Shown in pieces: positions 35,486 to 43,558 of a stretch of DNA of 64,000 bases. The position numbers and the translations under genes were made by a program. The first letter of the stretch is position 1. Each line of letters opens with the position of its first letter. The notes below the pieces were generated by a model. The model had not been told where the DNA came from, did no database searches, and saw only the letters and a program-made list of their open reading frames with translations. Origin of the DNA: Bermanella sp047621325. GTDB lineage: Bacteria; Pseudomonadota; Gammaproteobacteria; Pseudomonadales; Oceanobacteraceae. The stretch is from positions 1 to 64,000 of the forward strand of contig JBLHLT010000001.1 in assembly GCA_047621325.1 (NCBI GenBank), given 5' to 3'.

Positions 35486-36322
35486 TTATTGCTTTACCAG
35501 TAACACATCGACTGCAAGTCGTTGCAGTATTTTTTCAGCGGTATTACCAATAACAAGCCCTTTCAAGCCGGTGCGACCCACGTTACCTAGCACAACTAAG
35601 TCGGCTTTTACTTTTTTAGCAACAGAAGGGATTTCCTTACTCGGCACGCCTGCTGTTACATGAATTAAAAAATCATGTTCAGGATTTTTAGCGCTCACAT
35701 AGTCACTCAGTTTCGTTTTAACCGCTTTGCCTTTTTTCGCTAAGACTTCTGATGTTTCAACAATATCCAACTCTGTTGCCACGCTTGAAACAGCAATCAC
35801 ACTCATTAAATGTAATTGAGCCTGAAGCTTGCTGGCAATCAATGTGGCTTCATCAAATACCAGTGTATTGAGATCGGATTGCTGAGCGTTATCATCAACA
35901 ATATCAAGAGTGCCCAATATATTGAGTTCATCATTCCAGTTTTTGTCACTTAACAGTAGCAAACTGGTGTGTTTTAGGCTTTTTAGTAAGCCTTTCTCAA
36001 ATTCAAACACATGATTTTCATCAAGTATTTTGGTGCGTCGCACGATCACAGAGTCCACTGGTGTTTCGTCAATCAACGCCATAATACGCTGGGTCTTTTC
36101 TTTATCGGTATTAACTGTGTCGGTGGTTATCTTGATTTTGGATTTTCTACCCACGATAGCATCTACGATAGACTCAACCTCTTCAGTCAAAACTTGAACA
36201 ATGTCGGTATTATTTTCTGCAAACACCACTAATTGCATATATTTAGGTGAAAACGACATGGCTTTTTTAATTAAAACCGTGGCACTTTCTTTGTGGTCAA
36301 TTACCACTAATAATCGTTTCAG
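35486..36322 (-). CDS. Universal stress protein with two Usp domains
   Basis: UspE-like protein of about 278 residues with tandem Usp folds. The C-terminal copy ends VVLGNVGRTGLKGLVIGNTAEKIL, the nucleotide-binding G-x2-G-x9-G-(S/N)T pattern. No ATG exists in frame upstream. The canonical N-terminus KRLLVVIDHKES is encoded just after a CTG at 36322 that has GGAG five bases upstream; the other option is GTG at 36307, which truncates the first beta strand and lacks a good site. First gene of the usp-symporter-xfp-Na/Pi operon. Confidence 0.85.
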   Translation of the reverse strand: MKRLLVVIDHKESATVLIKKAMSFSPKYMQLVVFAENNTDIVQVLTEEVESIVDAIVGRKSKIKITTDTVNTDKEKTQRIMALIDETPVDSVIVRRTKILDENHVFEFEKGLLKSLKHTSLLLLSDKNWNDELNILGTLDIVDDNAQQSDLNTLVFDEATLIASKLQAQLHLMSVIAVSSVATELDIVETSEVLAKKGKAVKTKLSDYVSAKNPEHDFLIHVTAGVPSKEIPSVAKKVKADLVVLGNVGRTGLKGLVIGNTAEKILQRLAVDVLLVKQ

Positions 36323-36750
36323 ATTGTCTCCATTAAAGAGGTTTCCCTCTGCTGCTTGCTTTATTAACTACGCTTAAATGACATGCTAATAATGCAGATT
36401 CAAGTACGAATCTGAACGCTCAATACCGATACTGAATTCAGCTTAATGAGGTCATCTAACGATCCAAACTTCTGCTCGTTAAATTTAGTTATTTAAAAAT
36501 GTGATAAAAATGGTTCGCTAATGAATGTTCGATACTGTTTATTAAATTAATGACGGCATCGTTTAGTGAAGTGTTATTGGGGGGTTACACGGTTTATCTC
36601 TTCTGCATTTATCGTCAAGTGATACCTTTGATATTAGACACTCGCAGCAAACAATCCCTGACGTAAATCAATATATTTAACGTTAGTTTAACCACACAAA
36701 AACACCAAAACCCGCTACGCTTAAAGAACCTCCTCCTTTAGGTTTTTACT
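36323..36750. other. Divergent regulatory region between usp operon and fadE
   Basis: There is no gene here. It holds an FNR/ANR-like site and -10 box oriented toward the usp operon (36631-36671). The remaining sequence is AT-rich. A fadE promoter must lie in the last 150 bases, but I cannot point to a clear -35/-10 pair. Confidence 0.5.
36631..36671 (-). promoter_or_regulatory. FNR/ANR-like class II promoter for the usp-xfp operon
   Basis: On the minus strand TTGAT-TTAC-GTCAG (36658-36671) resembles the FNR/ANR consensus TTGAT-N4-ATCAA, with one perfect half and one half matching at three of five. A TAATAT -10 box lies at 36631-36636, about 31 bases centre to centre, the spacing of class II FNR promoters (site at -41.5). 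Confidence 0.45.
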
Positions 36751-39195
36751 ATGTTTGGGCTTTTACTCTTAATCACGATTTCGGCGTTAATTGTCGTCAT
36801 GCGCAAAGAAGCTGGGGCACTTGCCGCCATTGCGGTTTTAGTTGCCATGGGGCTCGCCAGTACGGCGACTGGTCACGCGTTCTTTGCATTTTTGCTGTAT
36901 TTAAGCGCTGTTACGACTGCATTGGCAGGCATCATGCCATTACGTCGTTTATGGCTGAGCCCACGCCTGTTTAGCATGTTCAAACGAGTCGCTCCAAAAG
37001 TGTCAGCCACTGAGCAGGTTGCGCTTGATGCTGGCACGGTTAGTTGGGATGGCGAGCTATTTTCAGGCAAACCCAATTGGAACAAATTACTAGAAAGTCC
37101 ATGTGCAGCGCTTAGCGCCGAAGAGCAATCCTTTGTCGACAAGCAATGCACTGAAGCTATCTCAAAATGTAATAGCTGGGATGTGGCAGTCGAGCGAGCC
37201 GATCTGCCAAAAGAGGTGTGGGATTACATTAAAAAAGAAGGCTTTTTAGGCATGATTATCCCTAGGTCTTATGGTGGTTTAGAGTTTTCAGCCAAAGCAC
37301 AATCAGCGGTATTACAAAAACTATCGGCCAATGAAAGCCTCATGGTATCGGTTGGTGTACCAAACTCATTAGGGCCCGGTGAACTGCTATTAAAGTACGG
37401 CACTCAAGCGCAAAAAGATCATTATTTACCACGCCTAGCCGATGGCCGTGAGATACCTTGTTTTGGCTTAACCGGCCCTCGGGCAGGATCTGACGCCACG
37501 TCTCTTCCCGACACTGGCGTTGTCTGCAAAGGCGAATTTGAAGGCAAAGAAGTACTCGGCTTAAAACTCAATTTTGAAAAACGCTGGATCACCCTCGCCC
37601 CCATTGCCACCGTGGTAGGGTTGGCGTTTCGCATGCTCGACCCAGATAATTTATTAGGCAAAGGCCATGATCGCGGCATCACCTGTGCCCTTGTGCCACG
37701 CAACACCAAAGGCATGGAGATTGGCCGTCGTCACTGCCCCATCGGCGGCCCATTTTTAAACGGGCCAATTAAAGGCAAAGACATGTTTATACCACTGGAG
37801 TACATCATTGGCGGTGAAGAAATGGCCGGTGAAGGCTGGCGCATGTTAGTTGAATGCTTATCGGTAGGTCGCTGTATCACACTGCCATCAGGCGCGGCTG
37901 GCGCTGGCGCTTATGCGGTAGGCACCAGTGGCGGATTCACACGGATTCGCCGCCAATTCAATACCCCAGTGGCGGATATGGAAGGGGTACAAGAACCACT
38001 GGCGCGGATCATGGCCAATACATATATAGCCCAGTGCGCCGTCAAACACACCGCTAATATGGTGGATAACGGCGAGAAGCCATCTGTGCCATCGGCCATT
38101 TTGAAATACCACTTAACTGAAATGCAGCGCAACATTTTAAGTGACGCCATGGATGTGCACGGCGGCAAAGCCGTCACCCTAGGGCCACGCAACTACCTTG
38201 GCATTGGCTATAGCAGCAACCCTGTTTCAATCACCGTTGAAGGGGCAAACATCATGACCCGTTCGCTTATGATTTTTGGCCAAGGTGCCATTCGTTGTCA
38301 CCCCTATGTTTTGGATGAATTAGCGGCGAAAAATAATGACGACATCAAAGCATTTGATAAGGCCTTCTTTAAACACGCAGGTTTAATTTTTGGTAACGCG
38401 GCCCGTGCATTTACCCTTGGTCTGCGCATTGCAAAAGCCCAAGTGCCATTTGATGACGCCGCCAAACCGTACGCTCAAGGCGTGGCCCGCTTTAGTGCCG
38501 CCTTTGGTTTATGTGCCGATGCCGCTATGAGTACGCTTGGCGCTGAACTTAAAATGCGCGAACTCATTTCCGCCCGCTTAGGTGACGTGCTTTCCAATAT
38601 GTACTTGGCGTCAATGGTATTAAAAAACTGGCACGAAACAGACAAAGTAGAGGGCGAACAAGCGTTAATGGAATACAGTTTAAAACTATTAATGTATCGC
38701 ATGGAAGACGCGTTAGATGAGTTTATCCAAAACTTACCTAATCGTGTCGTAGCAAAAGCACTTCGCGTACTCACCATGCCAGTGGGTCGTCGCTGGGATA
38801 AACCCCACGACGACCTAACCCGCGAAATTGCTCTTAGCTGCTCAACCGATACCGCCATTCGCAATAAAATGTTGGCAGGGCTTTGGACCACACCAGGCAA
38901 TGACAAAGTGGACAACCCAATTGCACGCTATAACGAGTTATTAAAAGACTACGAAAAAGCGGAAGGATTATATCGCCGAGCCAATAAAGCCTATGCCAAA
39001 GGGGATATCCCCATGGACGCTCTTCATCCAGAGCAGCGTTTTAGTGAAGCGCTAAAGGCTAAAATATTCAGTGAAGGCGAAGCCGAGTTTATGATGAAGT
39101 ACGAAGCCAATGTACTCGACATGTTAACCGTCGATGACTTTGCGTTTGATGCCTTTGCTATGGATAAGTCTACGGTGATTAATCATAATTCATAA
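36751..39195 (+). CDS. fadE: Acyl-CoA dehydrogenase FadE
   Basis: First enzyme of fatty acid beta-oxidation, an FAD-dependent dehydrogenase of the large FadE type. Hydrophobic N-terminal segments (residues 1-55) suggest membrane association. The acyl-CoA dehydrogenase core follows with GVPNSLGPGELLLKYGTQ, CFGLTGPRAGSDATS and GGKAVTLGPRNYLGIGY. The FadE-specific C-terminal domain completes 814 residues, the same length as the E. coli enzyme. It is divergent from the usp operon, and a hairpin at 39224-39250 ends it. Confidence 0.96.
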   Translation: MFGLLLLITISALIVVMRKEAGALAAIAVLVAMGLASTATGHAFFAFLLYLSAVTTALAGIMPLRRLWLSPRLFSMFKRVAPKVSATEQVALDAGTVSWDGELFSGKPNWNKLLESPCAALSAEEQSFVDKQCTEAISKCNSWDVAVERADLPKEVWDYIKKEGFLGMIIPRSYGGLEFSAKAQSAVLQKLSANESLMVSVGVPNSLGPGELLLKYGTQAQKDHYLPRLADGREIPCFGLTGPRAGSDATSLPDTGVVCKGEFEGKEVLGLKLNFEKRWITLAPIATVVGLAFRMLDPDNLLGKGHDRGITCALVPRNTKGMEIGRRHCPIGGPFLNGPIKGKDMFIPLEYIIGGEEMAGEGWRMLVECLSVGRCITLPSGAAGAGAYAVGTSGGFTRIRRQFNTPVADMEGVQEPLARIMANTYIAQCAVKHTANMVDNGEKPSVPSAILKYHLTEMQRNILSDAMDVHGGKAVTLGPRNYLGIGYSSNPVSITVEGANIMTRSLMIFGQGAIRCHPYVLDELAAKNNDDIKAFDKAFFKHAGLIFGNAARAFTLGLRIAKAQVPFDDAAKPYAQGVARFSAAFGLCADAAMSTLGAELKMRELISARLGDVLSNMYLASMVLKNWHETDKVEGEQALMEYSLKLLMYRMEDALDEFIQNLPNRVVAKALRVLTMPVGRRWDKPHDDLTREIALSCSTDTAIRNKMLAGLWTTPGNDKVDNPIARYNELLKDYEKAEGLYRRANKAYAKGDIPMDALHPEQRFSEALKAKIFSEGEAEFMMKYEANVLDMLTVDDFAFDAFAMDKSTVINHNS

Positions 39196-39223
39196 TGCCT
39201 AACCAACCAGATAATAAAGACAG

Positions 39224-39250
39224 AAGAAACCCCTCATCGAGTGGTTTCTT
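39224..39250 (+). terminator. Terminator-like hairpin after fadE
   Basis: AAGAAACC (39224-39231) pairs with GGTTTCTT (39243-39250), followed only by a short T tract. Confidence 0.55.
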
Positions 39251-39575
39251 TGGCTTGATGCTAGAAATAAAAACGTAAAGCGAGCTAACAGTGGTAATAA
39301 TTTCAACGCGAAGTCTACCAATCCCATTGTCATTACACTCAACGGTTACCACAAAATTTTTTGATACTATAAAATGTTTAACTTCTCACTGTTTAGTGAG
39401 CCAGAATGAATTACACACATAAAGTTTGACGACGCATATCAATACTCTAATAGTTATAATTATTTTAACTTTCCCTTTATTTTGACATACTCGTGCCAGA
39501 TTAAGATGAATTACCATTGCCAACAAGCTGAAATTGGCAGATCAATTACCATATTTGTAATAGGCCAACTAGCTA
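39251..39575. other. AT-rich region upstream of the TackOD1-GT2-HlyD operon
   Basis: There is no gene here. The DNA is strongly AT-rich, with TATAAT-like and TTGACA-like hexamers (for example TTGACA near 39482), but I could not pair them at a convincing spacing. It must contain the promoter of the exopolysaccharide-type operon. Confidence 0.45.
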
Positions 39576-40964
39576 ATGAACACCACCCTACCCCCCTTCA
39601 AAACTGAAACCCCACAAATTACTTTTTATGTGATAGGTAATCTTCCCTTAGCAAGTTGGCACCCTAAACTGATTGCGTTGGACATTAATTCCCTTAATAC
39701 CTATCTACCCAATGACGAAGATGTATTAATTATTTCATTGCCATCAGACCAGCAAGACAACTTACTTTTACAATTACGCAGCCAGTCACAAACGGCTCTT
39801 CTTCCAATTTGGGTCGAACACGCCAGTTCCTTATCCCCTTATTTAGCAAATAATTCGTTCCATCAAGACAATTTGCATTTAGCAACGGAATATTTTACGA
39901 GAAAAAAACAGGTGAAATTGAAGTTTGATGAAGACACTGCATTTCGTTTACTGACTTGGCTTTGGGTTTACCAAACAGACCTTACTCCAATCAATAAACC
40001 AAGCGATCCTAGTTTATATGAGCATCCATTACTCACCGCTTGGAATATTCCAGTGCAAGATAGTTTTCCTTGGCTCAGTCGTCTTCGCAAAAAAGGCTGG
40101 TTGTCATCAAATGGATTACACAACCGAATCAGATTGTGTAACCATTGTTATTCGGGGCATTTAAATTATGTCGATGTTTGCCCACAATGCCAGCATTTAG
40201 ATATTGAATTAAGAGCAAGTTTACATTGTTTTAATTGCGGCCATGTGGGCAATCAAGATAGCTTCCGAAAGGCACCAGGCTTATGTTGCCCAAATTGCCT
40301 GCAAGCATTACGACACATCGGCGTTGACTATGACCGCCCTATAGAAAACCAATATTGTAATAGTTGCCATGCTTTATTTACCGAGGCTCTAGTCGAAGCA
40401 CAATGTTTAGACTGCAATACTCACGCCTCTGTTGACTCATTAAAAGTACGCAATATTCATCACTACGGCATATCCTCAACAGGGAAACGCCTCGTCAGGC
40501 AAGGAATTACAGCAGAGCATTTAGAACTACAGGTTGGGGAAACACTCACAAATCAGCAATTTAATTGGCTAATTGACTGGCAAAATCAACTCGCCAAAAG
40601 GCACCAACATGTTCATTCAATTGCCTATATTGAAATATTAAACCTCAATGACTTTATTCAAAGCGAAGGTGAAACGACTGGCTTAGCATTACTAGATGCA
40701 TTACAAGAACGGTTATCCGGGCTTGTACGCGTAACTGACCCTTGTAGTAATACACTCTCAGATGGCCTACTAATCTTTTTGCCCTTTACATCTGAAGCTC
40801 AAGTCAATGTGATCTACGAAAAACTCAAATTACTGACTACAGAGCAAACTCGTACACCGCTGCATCTTCGTTTTAGAACCGTCTCACTACCAGATGACAT
40901 AGGCGTTAATGTAGAAGATTGGATTAGCGGCAAATTAGACCAAGCGAAACCTTACACAATATGA
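39576..40964 (+). CDS. TackOD1-type zinc-ribbon protein with degenerate GGDEF domain
   Basis: A 462-residue cytoplasmic protein in three parts. Residues 1-110 resemble a receiver-like alpha/beta domain without an evident phosphorylation site. Residues 186-290 hold six CxxC knuckles (188/191, 202/205, 218/221, 238/241, 261/264, 277/280) and the GVDYDRP motif, the pattern of the TackOD1 zinc-ribbon output domain. Residues 342-462 look like a GGDEF fold in which the catalytic motif is replaced by SDGLL, so cyclase activity is unlikely. It overlaps the GT2 gene by four bases, suggesting a regulator of that synthase. Family assignment is from memory of the motif. Confidence 0.75.
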   Translation: MNTTLPPFKTETPQITFYVIGNLPLASWHPKLIALDINSLNTYLPNDEDVLIISLPSDQQDNLLLQLRSQSQTALLPIWVEHASSLSPYLANNSFHQDNLHLATEYFTRKKQVKLKFDEDTAFRLLTWLWVYQTDLTPINKPSDPSLYEHPLLTAWNIPVQDSFPWLSRLRKKGWLSSNGLHNRIRLCNHCYSGHLNYVDVCPQCQHLDIELRASLHCFNCGHVGNQDSFRKAPGLCCPNCLQALRHIGVDYDRPIENQYCNSCHALFTEALVEAQCLDCNTHASVDSLKVRNIHHYGISSTGKRLVRQGITAEHLELQVGETLTNQQFNWLIDWQNQLAKRHQHVHSIAYIEILNLNDFIQSEGETTGLALLDALQERLSGLVRVTDPCSNTLSDGLLIFLPFTSEAQVNVIYEKLKLLTTEQTRTPLHLRFRTVSLPDDIGVNVEDWISGKLDQAKPYTI

Positions 40965-42289
40965 GTGAAGTCAATACGCTAGCTCTCATACTGCTCGACC
41001 TTAGTCATCAACTTCAAGACAACATTACATTTGTTGTGTGGCTTCTGCCTGTTGTATTGATGTACGAATTACCACTCATGATATTAGTGGTAACCGGTAT
41101 TTTACGTTTCTATTATTTAGAGCATGTACTAATACCTAAACGATCATTATATCGCCCCGATATTTCATGCATCATCACATGCTACGCAGAAGGCGAGGCC
41201 GTCAAAGAGACCATTCGTTCCTTGGCTGAGCAGACCTATGAAGGGCACATTGAAATCATTGCAGTAGTGGATGGCGCCGTTCAAAATCAAGCGACTTATA
41301 TTGCCGCCTTAGCATCCAAGCAATTTTGCAACGCAAGCAATAGATCTCTCATCGTGCTACCTAAATGGCAGCGTGGCGGAAGAGTCTCTACGCTTAACGC
41401 TGGCCTTGATCGTGCTCAAGGTGAACTTGTTATTAACGCAGATGCTGACACATCTTTCGATAATGACATGGTATGCCGTGTTGTACCTTATTTCGAAGAC
41501 CCCAATGTTCCAGCACTTGGCGGTGCTCTTAGAGTCAGAAACACGCATCAATCAATCTGGACCCGTATGCAATCAATTGAATACCTCATTTCAATGCAAG
41601 GCGGAAAAACGGGATTAGCTCAATGGAACTTACTGAACAATATATCAGGTGCATTTGGCGTATTTAGGCGCTCCTTTTTAGTACACATTGGTGGGTGGGA
41701 CACACATACCGCTGAAGATTTGGACTTAACAATACGAATAAAACAATACTTTTCACGACATCCTAACTGGCGTATTCCCTTCGCCACACTTGCTATCGGA
41801 CATACCGACGCACCAAGCGACCTTAAAACTTTATTTTGGCAACGCATGCGCTGGGATGGGGATTTACTTTTTTTATATTTCAGAAAACACTGGCCAGCTT
41901 TTACACCCAGGTTACTTGGTGTCGGTACGTTTATTTTCACACTAGTCTATGGCTTTCTACAAAATGTACTCATGCCATTTATTATTGTAATTTATAGCGC
42001 TACTCTTGCCTTTTCATTTCCTTGGCAATTTATCTTAAGCATTACGATCATTATATATTTACTTTATTTATGCTTTCTCATATTTTCTTATGGTATCGTC
42101 TTAACCGCTATTTCAGAAAGACCTAAAGCCGACTTAGCTTTAGCAAAATGGCTACCACTGTACCCTCTTTACGCAATATTTATGCGTCTCATCTGTTTAT
42201 TTGCATTACTTAATGAAATTTTTCGACGTTCTCATGAAGAAAGCTCTATGGCTCCTTGGTGGGTTATGAAACGAGGTAAGAAATTTTAA
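40961..42289 (+). CDS. Membrane GT2 glycosyltransferase, processive type
   Basis: A 442-residue inner membrane glycosyltransferase of the BcsA/Alg8/PgaC kind. Two hydrophobic segments lie at about 22-50. The cytosolic GT-A domain has Asp104 (VVDGA), DxD at 161-163 (NADADT), AED at 251-253 and the processivity motif QRMRW at 294-298. Three or four C-terminal TM helices follow. It probably polymerises a sugar from a nucleotide donor and exports the chain. There is no PilZ domain. It overlaps both neighbours (four bases and one base), so the three genes are translationally coupled. The product sugar is unknown. Confidence 0.88.
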   Translation: MSEVNTLALILLDLSHQLQDNITFVVWLLPVVLMYELPLMILVVTGILRFYYLEHVLIPKRSLYRPDISCIITCYAEGEAVKETIRSLAEQTYEGHIEIIAVVDGAVQNQATYIAALASKQFCNASNRSLIVLPKWQRGGRVSTLNAGLDRAQGELVINADADTSFDNDMVCRVVPYFEDPNVPALGGALRVRNTHQSIWTRMQSIEYLISMQGGKTGLAQWNLLNNISGAFGVFRRSFLVHIGGWDTHTAEDLDLTIRIKQYFSRHPNWRIPFATLAIGHTDAPSDLKTLFWQRMRWDGDLLFLYFRKHWPAFTPRLLGVGTFIFTLVYGFLQNVLMPFIIVIYSATLAFSFPWQFILSITIIIYLLYLCFLIFSYGIVLTAISERPKADLALAKWLPLYPLYAIFMRLICLFALLNEIFRRSHEESSMAPWWVMKRGKKF

Positions 42290-43365
42290 TGAAAATCAAT
42301 TTTCGATCAATTCCAAAATCTAACAACCCAATAATTGATGACGGTGTTAAGGTACTTTACGGAAAAGCCAAGCGCGAGGGCTACCGTGGACGCTGGTACA
42401 TGCTACTAGGGTTGGTCTTAGCGCCCATTATCTTAGTTTGCTGGATATTTTTAAGACCTCATATATTTGTTTTAGCGCCTGCATTGATCACAACAGATCC
42501 ATTAGAGATTCGAGCTCCAGGTATGGCCATAATTTCAGAAATTAAAATAATGGCAGGTAAAACAGTCAAAGAAGGTGAACTGCTTATGCGCCTCACCGAT
42601 AGCACAATTGATGCTCAAGTTAACGTGCTAGAACATCAACTTTCTCTGCTTTTAGAATCAAGCGAACCCACGCGTGCAGCCATTATAAAGGGGATGAATC
42701 AACGCATTGCTCTCGCAGAATCTGGCATGAAACGTCAAGATGAATTCCTTAATTCTTTTGAATCTTATCGTAAACAAGGGGTTGTACCTACTGCAAATAT
42801 GGCGGCCGTTGTACAAGCGCATACGGCTGCCAGCATGGTATTAGAGCAGGCTAAAGCTGATTTAGTTAAAGAACAATATTCTCAAAAAGCTGAAAGACAA
42901 GCGGGTGCCTTAACTCAGCGAAGACAACACTTGGAGTTAGAACTTGCTCGCTTGCAAGCTCAAAAAGATAAACTTGATATTCGCTCACCTTATGCAACAA
43001 AAGTCAGTGCCGTTGTCACACAATCAGGCGAAAAGGTTTCTGAAGATCAATCTCTACTTTGGTTAACAGGCCGAACCAATCCTGTTGTTGTAGCTTATTT
43101 AGATCCACGTTATTTAAAGTACGTAGAAATGGGTCAAAAAGCCAACGTAAGACTTCCAGACGGCAGACGATTTAGAGCCGTCATTAATGAGCCAACGGAG
43201 TTAGTTGCAAAAGTCCCAAATCAACTTACCGGCCCGTTTGATGGAGAAAAACCCGCATTAAAAGTAACACTCACCCCAGAAAAGCCCATCACAACCAATA
43301 TCGAAGGATTACCAGTTGAGGTTAGCTTTGATTATCTTACCGGCCCATTTAATTGGCTGAAATAA
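42289..43365 (+). CDS. HlyD-like periplasmic adaptor of the GT2 operon
   Basis: A 358-residue inner membrane-anchored adaptor. It has a cytoplasmic N-terminus, one TM helix (about residues 38-57), a lipoyl-like half (ITTDPLEIRAPGMAIISEI), a coiled-coil hairpin (about 110-225), and the second lipoyl half with DIRSPYATKVSAVVTQSGEKV. A beta-barrel region with a DGRRFRAVI segment follows. In architecture it resembles the HlyD part of alginate Alg44 but lacks the PilZ domain. Its start shares one base with the GT2 stop. It likely carries the polymer across the periplasm. Confidence 0.85.
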   Translation: MKINFRSIPKSNNPIIDDGVKVLYGKAKREGYRGRWYMLLGLVLAPIILVCWIFLRPHIFVLAPALITTDPLEIRAPGMAIISEIKIMAGKTVKEGELLMRLTDSTIDAQVNVLEHQLSLLLESSEPTRAAIIKGMNQRIALAESGMKRQDEFLNSFESYRKQGVVPTANMAAVVQAHTAASMVLEQAKADLVKEQYSQKAERQAGALTQRRQHLELELARLQAQKDKLDIRSPYATKVSAVVTQSGEKVSEDQSLLWLTGRTNPVVVAYLDPRYLKYVEMGQKANVRLPDGRRFRAVINEPTELVAKVPNQLTGPFDGEKPALKVTLTPEKPITTNIEGLPVEVSFDYLTGPFNWLK

Positions 43366-43518
43366 TTTAACGAAAGGATAGGATAAGCGATAGATAATAA
43401 ACGCTCATACAAGTGGGCGGTCCCACAAATTTTTTATGTGTTATTTTGACGCTATCGCCATACCATTAAGTCATTAAAACATTAATTATACTGATTTTTG
43501 GTATGTATCTAAGGCAGG

Positions 43519-43546
43519 CAGCCTAGTTACAAGCGCAACTAGGCTG
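43519..43546. terminator. Hairpin between convergent operons
   Basis: CAGCCTAGTT (43519-43528) and AACTAGGCTG (43537-43546) form a perfect 10-base stem over 8 bases. There is no T-run, so it is either a weak terminator or an mRNA 3' protector for the flanking convergent genes. Confidence 0.5.
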
Positions 43547-43558
43547 TAAACGATCAAG

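Noticed and set aside
40961..42289. Cellulose synthase BcsA
   Set aside because: The GT2 motifs agree, but PilZ is missing and there are no bcsB/C/Z neighbours; only a general processive GT2 call is justified.
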